DNA from: Kitasatospora sp. GP82
GTDB lineage: Bacteria > Actinomycetota > Actinomycetes > Streptomycetales > Streptomycetaceae
Assembly (NCBI RefSeq): GCF_029892105.1
Contig: NZ_JARZAJ010000039.1
Coordinates: 1 to 60,999 of the forward strand
Length of the DNA: 60,999 bases
Direction: 5' to 3'
Part shown: one piece after another, positions 24,703 through 32,005 of the stretch
Layout: each line of letters opens with the position of its first letter
How positions within the stretch are numbered: the first letter of the stretch is position 1
Notes under the pieces: model-generated
Told to the model about the DNA's origin: nothing
Database searches by the model: none
The model's input: only the letters and a program-made list of their open reading frames with translations
Position numbers and translations under genes: made by a program

Positions 24703-25986
24703 GTGCCGGCACTCGTGCTCGTTGGCGCTCAGTGGGGAGACGAGGGCAAGGGGAAGGCCACCGACCTCCTCGGCGGCTCCGTCGACTACGTCGTCCGCTA
24801 CCAGGGCGGCAACAACGCCGGTCACACGGTGGTCATCGGCGACCAGAAGTACGCCCTGCACCTGCTGCCTTCCGGCATCCTCAGCCCGAATGTGACGCCG
24901 GTGATCGGCAACGGCGTCGTGATCGACCCGGGCGTGCTGCTCTCCGAGCTCAACGGCCTGAACGAGCGCGGCATCGACACCTCGAAGCTGCTGATCTCGG
25001 GCAATGCCCACCTGATCACCCCGTACCACCGCACCCTGGACAAGGTCACCGAGCGCTTCCTCGGCAAGCGCCGGATCGGCACCACCGGGCGCGGTATCGG
25101 TCCGACCTACGCCGACAAGATCAACCGGGTCGGCATCCGGGTCCAGGACCTGTTCGACGAATCGATCCTCCAGCAGAAGATCGAAGCGGCTCTGCACGAC
25201 AAGAACCAGATCCTGGTCAAGCTCTACAACCGCCGCGCCATCCCGGCCGACCTGGTGCTGCAGGAGTACCTGGGCTACGCCGAGAAGATCAAGCCCTTCC
25301 TGGCCGACACCACCCTCGTCCTGGACGAGGCGCTCAAGGCCAACAAGGTCGTCCTCCTGGAGGGCGGCCAGGGCACCCTGCTGGACGTGGACCACGGCAC
25401 GTACCCCTTCGTGACCTCGTCCAACCCGACCTCCGGCGGCGCCTGCACCGGCGCGGGCATCGGTCCCACCAAGATCGACCGGGTCATCGGCATCCTGAAG
25501 GCGTACACCACCCGCGTCGGCTCGGGCCCGTTCCCGACCGAGCTGCTGGACGCCGACGGCGAGGCGCTGCGCCGGATCGGCGGCGAGCGCGGTGTCACCA
25601 CCGGCCGTGACCGCCGCTGCGGCTGGTTCGACGCGGTGATCGCCCGCTACGCGACCCGGGTCAACGGCCTGACCGACTTCTTCCTCACCAAGCTGGACGT
25701 GCTCACCGGCTGGGAGCAGATCCCGGTCTGCGTGGCGTACGAGATCGACGGCAAGCGGGTCGAGGAACTCCCGTACAACCAGTCCGACTTCCACCACGCC
25801 AAGCCGATCTACGAGACGCTTCCCGGCTGGACCGAGGACATCAGCAAGGCCCAGACCTTCGCCGACCTGCCGAAGAACGCGCAGGCGTACGTGAGGGCGC
25901 TGGAGGAGATGTCGGGCGCACCGATCTCCGCGATCGGCGTCGGCCCCGGCCGGACCGAGACCATCCAGATCAACTCCTTCGTCTGA
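24703..25986 (+). CDS. purA: Adenylosuccinate synthetase
   Basis: 427 residues, the family length, from GTG 24703 with GGAAGGGG upstream. N-terminal VGAQWGDEGKGKATDLL carries the catalytic Asp and the GTP P-loop-like GDEGKGK; QGGNNAGHT, RRIGTTGRGIGPTYADK, EGGQGTLLDVDHGTYP and TTGRDRRCGWFD follow in order, and GVGPGRTETI near the end binds the base. It joins IMP and aspartate with GTP, the first step from IMP to AMP. It is transcribed alone, with a hairpin in its leader and a strong terminator. Divergence from the lipid-kinase-like gene suggests a shared regulatory gap. Confidence 0.98.
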   Translation: MPALVLVGAQWGDEGKGKATDLLGGSVDYVVRYQGGNNAGHTVVIGDQKYALHLLPSGILSPNVTPVIGNGVVIDPGVLLSELNGLNERGIDTSKLLISGNAHLITPYHRTLDKVTERFLGKRRIGTTGRGIGPTYADKINRVGIRVQDLFDESILQQKIEAALHDKNQILVKLYNRRAIPADLVLQEYLGYAEKIKPFLADTTLVLDEALKANKVVLLEGGQGTLLDVDHGTYPFVTSSNPTSGGACTGAGIGPTKIDRVIGILKAYTTRVGSGPFPTELLDADGEALRRIGGERGVTTGRDRRCGWFDAVIARYATRVNGLTDFFLTKLDVLTGWEQIPVCVAYEIDGKRVEELPYNQSDFHHAKPIYETLPGWTEDISKAQTFADLPKNAQAYVRALEEMSGAPISAIGVGPGRTETIQINSFV

Positions 25987-26005
25987 GCCTGATCCCGCCT
26001 TTCCC

Positions 26006-26039
26006 CAAGGGCCCTGCACCGACCGGTGCAGGGCCCTTG
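26006..26039 (+). terminator. purA terminator
   Basis: 15-bp perfect stem (CAAGGGCCCTGCACC with its complement, 26006-26020 and 26025-26039), loop GACC. Confidence 0.92.
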
Positions 26040-26077
26040 TGCATGAGTGGGTGGCTTTGAACTAGTACAGAATGGTA

Positions 26078-26092
26078 TTGCACCTAGTGCAA
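26078..26092 (+). promoter_or_regulatory. Palindrome upstream of GNAT gene
   Basis: TTGCAC-CTA-GTGCAA, a perfect 6-bp dyad 22 bases before the GNAT start and close to the expected -10 region; a candidate operator. Confidence 0.4.
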
Positions 26093-26113
26093 GTCGGGGC
26101 TAGGGTGCGGCGC

Positions 26114-26704
26114 ATGACCGCGAAGCCGCCCGCCCCCGTCACCCTCACCGGCACCCGTGTCCGCCTGGAGCCCTTCGGCCCCGCGCACCTGGCCGACCTC
26201 TTCGAGGCGACGGGCCGGGACGAGGAGGTGTGGCGGTGGATCCCGGTGCCCGTCCCGCAGACCGAGCAGCAGCTCGCCGACCGCATCGGCACCTGGGCCA
26301 GGAGCGGCTTCCTGCCCTTCGCGGTGGTCGCCCGGGAGACCGGCCGCACCGTCGGCCTGACCTGCTACCTCGACATCAGCGCCGACGACGAGCGGCTGGA
26401 GATCGGCGGCACCTTCTACGCCCGCTCGGTCTGGCGCACCGCCGTGAACACCGAATCCAAACTGCTGCTGCTCACCCACGCCTTCGAGGAGCTGGGCATG
26501 GGCCGGGTCTGCTGGAAGACCGACAGTCTCAACGAGCGTTCGCAGAACGCCGTCCGGCGCCTTGGCGCCAGCTACGAGGGCACCTTCCGGCGGTCCAGGC
26601 AGCGCGCCGACGGCAGCTGGCGGGACACCGTCTACTTCTCGATGCTGCGGGACGAGTGGCCGGCCGCGAAGGCCCGGCTGACGGAGCGGCTGGCAGCGGG
26701 CTGA
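26114..26704 (+). CDS. GNAT acetyltransferase, RimJ/RimL type
   Basis: 196 residues from ATG 26114; an earlier in-frame start at 26072 would run through the palindromic promoter element. Layout follows the RimL-like GNAT fold: VTLTGTRVRLEPFGPAHLADL at the start, VGLTCYLDI, the cofactor region GGTFYARSVWRTAVNTESKLLLL, KTDSLNERSQNAVRRLGASYEGTFR and a short RDTVYFSMLRDEW end. Such enzymes move an acetyl group from acetyl-CoA to a protein N-terminus or small amine; the substrate cannot be inferred. It stands alone after the purA terminator and before a gene remnant. Confidence 0.88.
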   Translation: MTAKPPAPVTLTGTRVRLEPFGPAHLADLFEATGRDEEVWRWIPVPVPQTEQQLADRIGTWARSGFLPFAVVARETGRTVGLTCYLDISADDERLEIGGTFYARSVWRTAVNTESKLLLLTHAFEELGMGRVCWKTDSLNERSQNAVRRLGASYEGTFRRSRQRADGSWRDTVYFSMLRDEWPAAKARLTERLAAG

Positions 26705-26721
26705 GCGAGGCCCCGGATGCG

Positions 26722-27122
26722 ATGCCACCCGGCCCGCTGCACTTCGCGCACTCGCGCGGGGACACCGAGGGCGAGGACTGGATGACCACCCTCTACCTCC
26801 AGGAGACCGCCGAGCAGGCCGGGTTGGCGACGGTCGGCATCGCGATGGAGGACATCGGCTGGGATCCGCTCTCCGGCCGCTTCGTGGACCTGGAGCAGCG
26901 CTACATCCGCTCCGTCTTCAAGCTCTACCCCTGGGAGTGGCTGGCCGAGGCCGAGTTCGGGGAGCAGCTGCTCTCCGGGATCGACCAGGGCGGCGGCGCA
27001 ACCGGCCGGTGCTCGGCGCCTGGGTGGTGGACGGCGAGGCCGCCGGACTCGGCATCCGGGAGACCGAGGACAGCCTGATCACCCACCAGGGCGCCCGATT
27101 CCTCCCGCACATCATCGTCTGA
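26722..27122 (+). pseudogene. Remnant of glutathionylspermidine-synthase-like gene
   Basis: Residues FAHSRGDTEGEDWMTTLYLQ, then TAEQAGLATVGIAMEDIGWD and RSVFKLYPWEWLAEAEFG, read in one frame to about 26995 and match the ATP-grasp part of glutathionylspermidine-synthase-family proteins. From about 27003 the coding signal moves to another frame (VLGAWVVDGEAAGLGIRE, then LITHQGARFLPHIIV), which is the extreme C-terminus of the same family. About 100 residues expected between the two pieces (the region with catalytic metal ligands) are missing, as is most of the N-terminal half. The product cannot be active. The break probably arose by internal deletion. Confidence 0.78.
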
Positions 27123-27129
27123 CGCTGCG

Positions 27130-27615
27130 TCAGTTATCCTCGTGCACAAGGTGCTCGACGCAGACGGCGACGGCGAGCAGCAGCGCGGCGTCCGCACCCG
27201 CCGCGATCTCCACGCCGTAGGTGTCGCGGAATCGGAACCACTTGCGGGAGATCTCGGCGATCCGGTTGCCGTGCGCCTCGATCCGGTACTCCTTGTCGAT
27301 CAGGTCACCATGGACGGACAGCTCGCCACCGTCGGCCAGTTCGACGTGGTACTTGTCCCGGAAGGGCGTGAACAGCTTCTTCCGTACGGTCGCGACGACA
27401 TGGCCGGAGGCGCTCTCGATCTTCATGGCGTCGCGGACGGTCAGCGTCTTCTCCTTGATCACCGCGACCACCTGCCCGGCGCTGTCCTTCAGCTCGAAGG
27501 TGTCGCGCAGACGCAGCACCTTGGCGTCCACCAGGAACGCCTTGTGACCGCCGGAGTCCTCGATCCAGTAGTCCTCACCGATGCCGAACAGCCGTTCCTT
27601 GACCAGGTACTTCAT
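27130..27615 (-). CDS. LURP-one-related (Tubby-like fold) protein
   Basis: 161 residues from ATG 27615 with GGAAG upstream; in-frame extension to 27708 lacks coding character. It is a repetitive beta protein: KYLVKERLFGIGEDYWIED, VLRLRDTFELKD, VAVIKEKTLTVRDAMKIE, VRKKLFTPFRDKYHVEL and KWFRFRDTYGVEI, the strand-turn pattern of the LOR/YxjI family, which shares the Tubby beta-barrel. Members have been proposed to bind lipid or scramble phospholipids; function here is unknown. The C-terminal helix (DAALLLAVAVCVEHLVHED) packs in the barrel of the family. It is divergent from a TetR regulator, which may control it. Confidence 0.85.
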   Translation of the reverse strand: MKYLVKERLFGIGEDYWIEDSGGHKAFLVDAKVLRLRDTFELKDSAGQVVAVIKEKTLTVRDAMKIESASGHVVATVRKKLFTPFRDKYHVELADGGELSVHGDLIDKEYRIEAHGNRIAEISRKWFRFRDTYGVEIAAGADAALLLAVAVCVEHLVHEDN

Positions 27616-27778
27616 GCCGGGCTCGCTTCCGTCGGATGCACTCGCTCTTCGGACATCCTGCGGCAGGCGGGCGACCCCAGGCAGCTGCGGCACGCTGCGG
27701 ACGGGCACCGAAGCGCTGATTCGTGGACGGAGCAGTACTCGGAAAGAGCCTCCACGCCCGCCGTCCGGTCAGTATCTT

Positions 27779-27813
27779 GCTGCCGGGGCTGCCGGGGCTG
27801 CCGGGGCTGCCGG
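27779..27813 (+). repeat. 9-bp tandem repeat before TetR gene
   Basis: GCTGCCGGG repeated about 3.9 times in perfect tandem, 30 bases before the TetR start, in the gap shared with the LURP-one gene. Confidence 0.9.
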
Positions 27814-27842
27814 CCCCGGCGAGAAGGCACGGGTGATCAACC

Positions 27843-28469
27843 ATGCAGGACAGGGCCAGGCGGACACGGGAACACGTACTGCGGGCGGCGATGGAGGAGT
27901 TCGCCGCCCACGGCTACGGCAACACCACGATGAACGCGATGGCGGCGCGGATCGGCATGACCAAGGGCGCCCTGTACGGGCACTTCGCCTCGAAGGAGGA
28001 GCTGACCTGCGCCGTCATCCGGCAGGCGGACGCCGCCTGGCAGCGCATCCAGTCCGAGAACAGCCCGCCGGGCGCCACCCCGCTGGCGGCGCTCCGCGCC
28101 GTGGTGCTCGCGCTGGCCCGCGCGCTGCGCGAGGACGTCGGGCTGCGGGCCGCGTACCGGCTGCTGGCCGACGGCGTCCCCGGCGGGCACGCCGCCCACG
28201 GTGCCGGGAGCCCCGCGCACGGCTTCTTCGCAGAGGCACAGCGGCATGTCGCAGCGCTGGTCCGTCGCGCCCAGGACGCCGGTGAGATCGCTCCCGACCA
28301 CCCTCCGGGCGAAACGGCCCGGCTGCTGCTCGCCGTCGTCCTCGGCGGCCACTCGGCCGCCCTGCTGCCACCGGGTGTCGGCTTCGCCCTGGGCATCGAG
28401 AACGCCTGGGAGACCATCGCCCTCGCCCTCACCGGCCCCCGGCCCACCGCTGAACGCGCCCGGCGCTGA
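27843..28469 (+). CDS. TetR-family regulator
   Basis: 208 residues. The N-terminal helix-turn-helix (RTREHVLRAAMEEFAAHGYG, then MAARIGMTKGALYGHFASKEELT) is a clear TetR domain. The HTH wording, the EFAAHGYGNTTM stretch and the size resemble the gamma-butyrolactone-receptor-like (ScbR-type) group, but the ligand domain is too variable to decide by eye. It should bind an operator in the 27616-27842 gap and regulate itself and possibly the LURP-one gene. No lactone synthase (AfsA) is near, so a link to butyrolactone signalling is only a possibility. The thioredoxin-NHL gene follows 67 bp downstream on the same strand. Confidence 0.88.
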   Translation: MQDRARRTREHVLRAAMEEFAAHGYGNTTMNAMAARIGMTKGALYGHFASKEELTCAVIRQADAAWQRIQSENSPPGATPLAALRAVVLALARALREDVGLRAAYRLLADGVPGGHAAHGAGSPAHGFFAEAQRHVAALVRRAQDAGEIAPDHPPGETARLLLAVVLGGHSAALLPPGVGFALGIENAWETIALALTGPRPTAERARR

Positions 28470-28536
28470 CCGCCGGTGGCCGCGCTTCTCCGGCCTGCCC
28501 GGAATGCGGACACCCATGGTGCGGTTTGATTGGGGC

Positions 28537-30372
28537 ATGGCTTCTCGTGCACGCGTACGCGCCCCCGAACTCGTCGGCAGGGGCGGATGGCTCAACACCG
28601 GCGGCAAGGATCTCACTCTTGCCGGCCTTCGGGGCAAGTGTGTCGTCCTGGACTTCTGGACGTTCTGCTGCATCAACTGCCTCCATGTCCTGGACGAACT
28701 GAGGGAGTTGGAGGAGCAGCACCGCGACACCGTGGTGGTCATCGGTGTGCACTCCCCCAAGTTCGTGCACGAGGCCGACCACCAGGCCGTGGTCGACGCC
28801 GTCGCCCGCTACGAGGTGCACCACCCGGTGCTGGACGACCCGGAGCTGGCGACCTGGAAGCAGTACGCCGTCCGGGCCTGGCCGACGCTGGTGGTGATCG
28901 ACCCCGAGGGGTACGTGGTCGCCCAGCACGCGGGCGAGGGGCATGCGCATGCGATCGCCAAGCTGGTCGAGGAGTTGGAGGCCGAGCACGAGGCCAAGGG
29001 CACGCTGCGGCGCGGCGACGGCCCCTATGTGGCGCCCGAGCCGGAGGCGGGCGACCTGCGCTTCCCCGGCAAGGCCGTCCGACTTCCCAGCGGCACCTTC
29101 CTGGTCGCCGACTCCGGCCACCACTCGCTGGTCGAGCTGGCCGAGGACGGCGAGAGCGTCGTCCGCCGGATCGGCGACGGCGAGCGCGGCCTGGTGGACG
29201 GGCCCGCCCCTCGCTTCAGCGAGCCGCAGGGCCTGGCACTGGTCCCGGCCAGCCTGGACCTGGGCTACGACGTGATCGTCGCCGACACGGTCAACCACGC
29301 GCTGCGCGGCGTACGCCTGGCCGACGGCAGCGTCACCACGCTGGCCGGCACCGGGCGGCAGTGGTGGCAGGGCTCGGCGACCGATGGCCCGGCCCGCGAG
29401 GTGGACCTCTCCTCACCGTGGGACGTCGCCTGGTTCGACGGCCGGTTCTGGATCGCGATGGCCGGGGTGCACCAGCTCTGGGCGTACGACCCGGTGGCCG
29501 ACACCGTCGCCGTCGCGGCCGGGACGACCAACGAGGGTCTGGTCGACGGCCCGGTGGCCGAGGCGTGGTTCGCCCAGCCGTCCGGGCTCGCCCTCTCGGC
29601 CGACGGCGAGCGGCTGTGGGTCGCCGACTCGGAGACGTCGGCGGTCCGTTGGATCGAGAAGCCGAAGGGTGCAGGTGAAACGGGGACGGTCCACACCGCC
29701 GTCGGCACCGGGCTGTTCGACTTCGGGCACCGCGACGGTGCCGCCGGACAGGCCCTGCTCCAGCACCCGCTCGGCGTGACGGTCCTGCCCGACGGCTCGG
29801 TGGCGATCGCCGACACCTACAACCACGCGCTGCGCCGCTACGAGCCCCTCAGCGGCGAGGTCACCACCCTGGCGACCGACCTGCGCGAGCCTTCGGGCGC
29901 GGTACTGGTGGACGGTGACATCGTGGTGGTCGAGTCCGCCCGGCACCGGCTGACCCGGCTGCGGCTGCCCGAGGAGGCCGTCCAGGTCGAGTCGGTGGCA
30001 CACCGCACCCAGCGGGCGGCCACCGAGGTCGCCCCCGGCAGGCTCCGGTTGGACGTGGTCTTCGCCGCGCCCACCGGCCAGAAGCTGGACGAGCGCTACG
30101 GCCCCTCCACCCGGCTGCTGGTCAGCTCGACCCCGCCCGAGCTGCTGCTCTCCGGCGCGGGGGCGGACACCGCGCTCTCCCGCGAGCTGGTCCTCTCCGA
30201 CGAGGTCCTGGAAGGCGTGCTGCACGTCTCGGCGATGGCCGCCTCCTGCGACGACGACCCGGAGATCGAGTTCCCCGCCTGCCACGTGCACCAGCAGGAC
30301 TGGGGCGTCCCCGTGAAGCTCACCCCCGACGGCGCCACCCGCCTCCCGCTCGTCCTGGCAGGCATGGAGTAG
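28537..30372 (+). CDS. Thioredoxin-like/NHL-repeat protein (NHLRC2-like)
   Basis: 611 residues from ATG 28537. Residues about 20-155 are a TlpA/thioredoxin fold with FWTFCCINCLHV (CxxC in CINC) and a cis-Pro VRAWPTLVVI; residues about 170-470 are NHL beta-propeller blades with VADSGHHSLVEL, VADTVNHALRGV, VADSETSAVRWI and IADTYNHALRRY repeats; the rest is a beta-rich C-terminal domain. The whole layout matches NHLRC2-like proteins found from bacteria to animals. Cytoplasmic, since it has no signal. A redox role is inferred from the CxxC; partners are unknown. The frame is open far upstream but overlaps the TetR gene there. Confidence 0.9.
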   Translation: MASRARVRAPELVGRGGWLNTGGKDLTLAGLRGKCVVLDFWTFCCINCLHVLDELRELEEQHRDTVVVIGVHSPKFVHEADHQAVVDAVARYEVHHPVLDDPELATWKQYAVRAWPTLVVIDPEGYVVAQHAGEGHAHAIAKLVEELEAEHEAKGTLRRGDGPYVAPEPEAGDLRFPGKAVRLPSGTFLVADSGHHSLVELAEDGESVVRRIGDGERGLVDGPAPRFSEPQGLALVPASLDLGYDVIVADTVNHALRGVRLADGSVTTLAGTGRQWWQGSATDGPAREVDLSSPWDVAWFDGRFWIAMAGVHQLWAYDPVADTVAVAAGTTNEGLVDGPVAEAWFAQPSGLALSADGERLWVADSETSAVRWIEKPKGAGETGTVHTAVGTGLFDFGHRDGAAGQALLQHPLGVTVLPDGSVAIADTYNHALRRYEPLSGEVTTLATDLREPSGAVLVDGDIVVVESARHRLTRLRLPEEAVQVESVAHRTQRAATEVAPGRLRLDVVFAAPTGQKLDERYGPSTRLLVSSTPPELLLSGAGADTALSRELVLSDEVLEGVLHVSAMAASCDDDPEIEFPACHVHQQDWGVPVKLTPDGATRLPLVLAGME

Positions 30373-30397
30373 CTGCTCAGGGCAAGCGTGAGCAACC

Positions 30398-30447
30398 AGG
30401 GGCGCGGGGCTCTGCTCGATCAACGGCGTGCAGAGCCCCGTGCCCCT
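30398..30447. terminator. Hairpin-forming repeat element, bidirectional terminator
   Basis: 17-bp stem with one G-T pair (30398-30414 with 30431-30447; arm core GGGGCTCTG/CAGAGCCCC), 16-base loop CTCGATCAACGGCGTG. It lies between two convergent genes and is the complete version of the element at 21741-21775 and 21897-21931. Confidence 0.85.
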
Positions 30448-30500
30448 CAGGGCAACCCGATCGCGCACGCGGTGTCGCGGTTGCCCCTTGCCGAGAAGGC

Positions 30501-31796
30501 TCAGCCCTCCAGGAACGCCTTGATGGCGCTGGCCAGCAGGTAGGGGTCGTCCGCCCCGCACAGCTCACGCGCCGAGTGCATGGACAGCGCGGCGATACCG
30601 CAGTCCACGGTGGTGATGCCGAGCCGGGCCGCGGTGATCGGGCCGATCGTGGTGCCGCAGGGCATGGCGTTGTTGGAGACGAAGGTCTGCCACGGCACCC
30701 CGGCCCTGTCGCAGGCGGCGGCGAACACCGCCCGGCCGACCGCGTCGGTCGCGTACCGGTTGTTGACGTTGACCTTGAGGATCGGGCCGCCGTTGGGCAT
30801 CGGGTGGTGGCCCGGCTCGTGGCGCTCGCTGTAGTTGGGGTGGACGGCGTGGCCCATGTCGGAGGAGAGGCAGACGGTACCGGCCAGGGCCCGGGCCCGG
30901 TCCTCCGAGGTGCCGCCGCGCGCGTACACGCTGCGGTCCAGGACGTTGCCCAGCAGCGGGCTCTGCGCTCCGGTGTCGGACTCGCTGCCGGTCTCCTCGT
31001 GGTCGAAGGCGGCAAGGACCGGGATGTACGCCAGTTCGGCGCCCGCGAGGGAGGCCAGGGCTGCGGTCGCGGCGTGCACCGAGAGCAGGTTGTCCAGCCG
31101 GGGACCGGCCAGCAGCTCGCGGTCCCGGCCCAGGTAGGACGGCGGCTGGACGTCATGGGTCATCAGATCCCAGCCGACGACGTCCGCAGCCGCGACCCCG
31201 GCGCGCTCCGCGACGAACTCGATCAGCGACCCCTCGGTGACCTCACCGATCCCCCAGATCGGCGTGAGGTGGCGCTGCTTGTCGAGCTTCAGGCCGTCGT
31301 TGACCTGCCGGTCCAGGTGGATCGCCAGCTGCGGGACGCGCAGCAGCGGTTCGTCGATCTGCACCAGGACGGCGCTGCCGTCGCGCAGCGCGAGCCGCCC
31401 GGACAGGCCCAGGTCGCGGTCCAGCCAGGTGTTCAGCGGCACCCCGCCGTAGATCTCGACGGCCACCTGCCGCCAGCCGGCCGAGCCGGTGTCCGGCAGC
31501 GGCTTCACCCGCAGGTTCGGCGAGTCGGTGTGCGTCCCGACCACCCGGAACGGCGTCTCGGGCCCGACCCCCTCGGGCACGTACCAGGCGATCAGCGCAC
31601 CGCCCCTGATCAGGTAGCGGCCCCCGGCCGAGGCGTCCCAGGCGTCGGTCTCCAGAACCCTCCGGAACCCGACCTTCTCCAACCGCTCGGCCGCGCTGGC
31701 CACAGCATGGAATGGAGACGGTGAGGCGCTCAGGTACGCGATCAGGTCGTCGGTGTGCGTTCGGTCGAAGGCGGCCTGATGGGCGGCGGTTGGCAT
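30501..31796 (-). CDS. M18 family aminopeptidase
   Basis: 431 residues, family length, from ATG 31796 with AGGAG six bases upstream. M18 landmarks: VGTHTDSPNLRVKP (zinc His and Asp), DRDLGLSGR, GRLNDNL-like GPRLDNLLSV, FDHEETGSES (catalytic Glu and zinc ligand), SSDMGHAVHPNY and STIGPITAARLGI-like TTIGPITAARLGITTVD, ending with ALSMHSAREL. These cytoplasmic dinuclear-zinc enzymes, forming dodecamers, remove N-terminal Asp/Glu or neutral residues from peptides. It is transcribed alone, convergent with the NHL gene and tandem behind the acyl-CoA dehydrogenase terminator. Confidence 0.95.
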   Translation of the reverse strand: MPTAAHQAAFDRTHTDDLIAYLSASPSPFHAVASAAERLEKVGFRRVLETDAWDASAGGRYLIRGGALIAWYVPEGVGPETPFRVVGTHTDSPNLRVKPLPDTGSAGWRQVAVEIYGGVPLNTWLDRDLGLSGRLALRDGSAVLVQIDEPLLRVPQLAIHLDRQVNDGLKLDKQRHLTPIWGIGEVTEGSLIEFVAERAGVAAADVVGWDLMTHDVQPPSYLGRDRELLAGPRLDNLLSVHAATAALASLAGAELAYIPVLAAFDHEETGSESDTGAQSPLLGNVLDRSVYARGGTSEDRARALAGTVCLSSDMGHAVHPNYSERHEPGHHPMPNGGPILKVNVNNRYATDAVGRAVFAAACDRAGVPWQTFVSNNAMPCGTTIGPITAARLGITTVDCGIAALSMHSARELCGADDPYLLASAIKAFLEG

Positions 31797-31932
31797 GCTG
31801 CTCCTGAGTAGAGGGAGGGCGGAAGCCGGATGGGGGACCGGCTTCGCCCCCGAGCATATGCCCGTACACGGACATGACGCTGTGAACTCAACAACGGTGA
31901 CACAACGGTGAGGAGTACCGGGGCCGACGTGC

Positions 31933-31967
31933 GAAGAGGGCCTACGCGCGGAGCGTAGGCCCTCTTC
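31933..31967 (-). terminator. Terminator of acyl-CoA dehydrogenase
   Basis: Perfect 15-bp stem (31933-31947 with 31953-31967, arm GAAGAGGGCCTACGC), 5-base loop, 39 bases past the stop at 32006. It closes with a GAAG run on the minus strand. Confidence 0.9.
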
Positions 31968-32005
31968 ACACTGAGGGTGTGTCAGGCAGTCTGGCTGCGC
32001 CTCTG

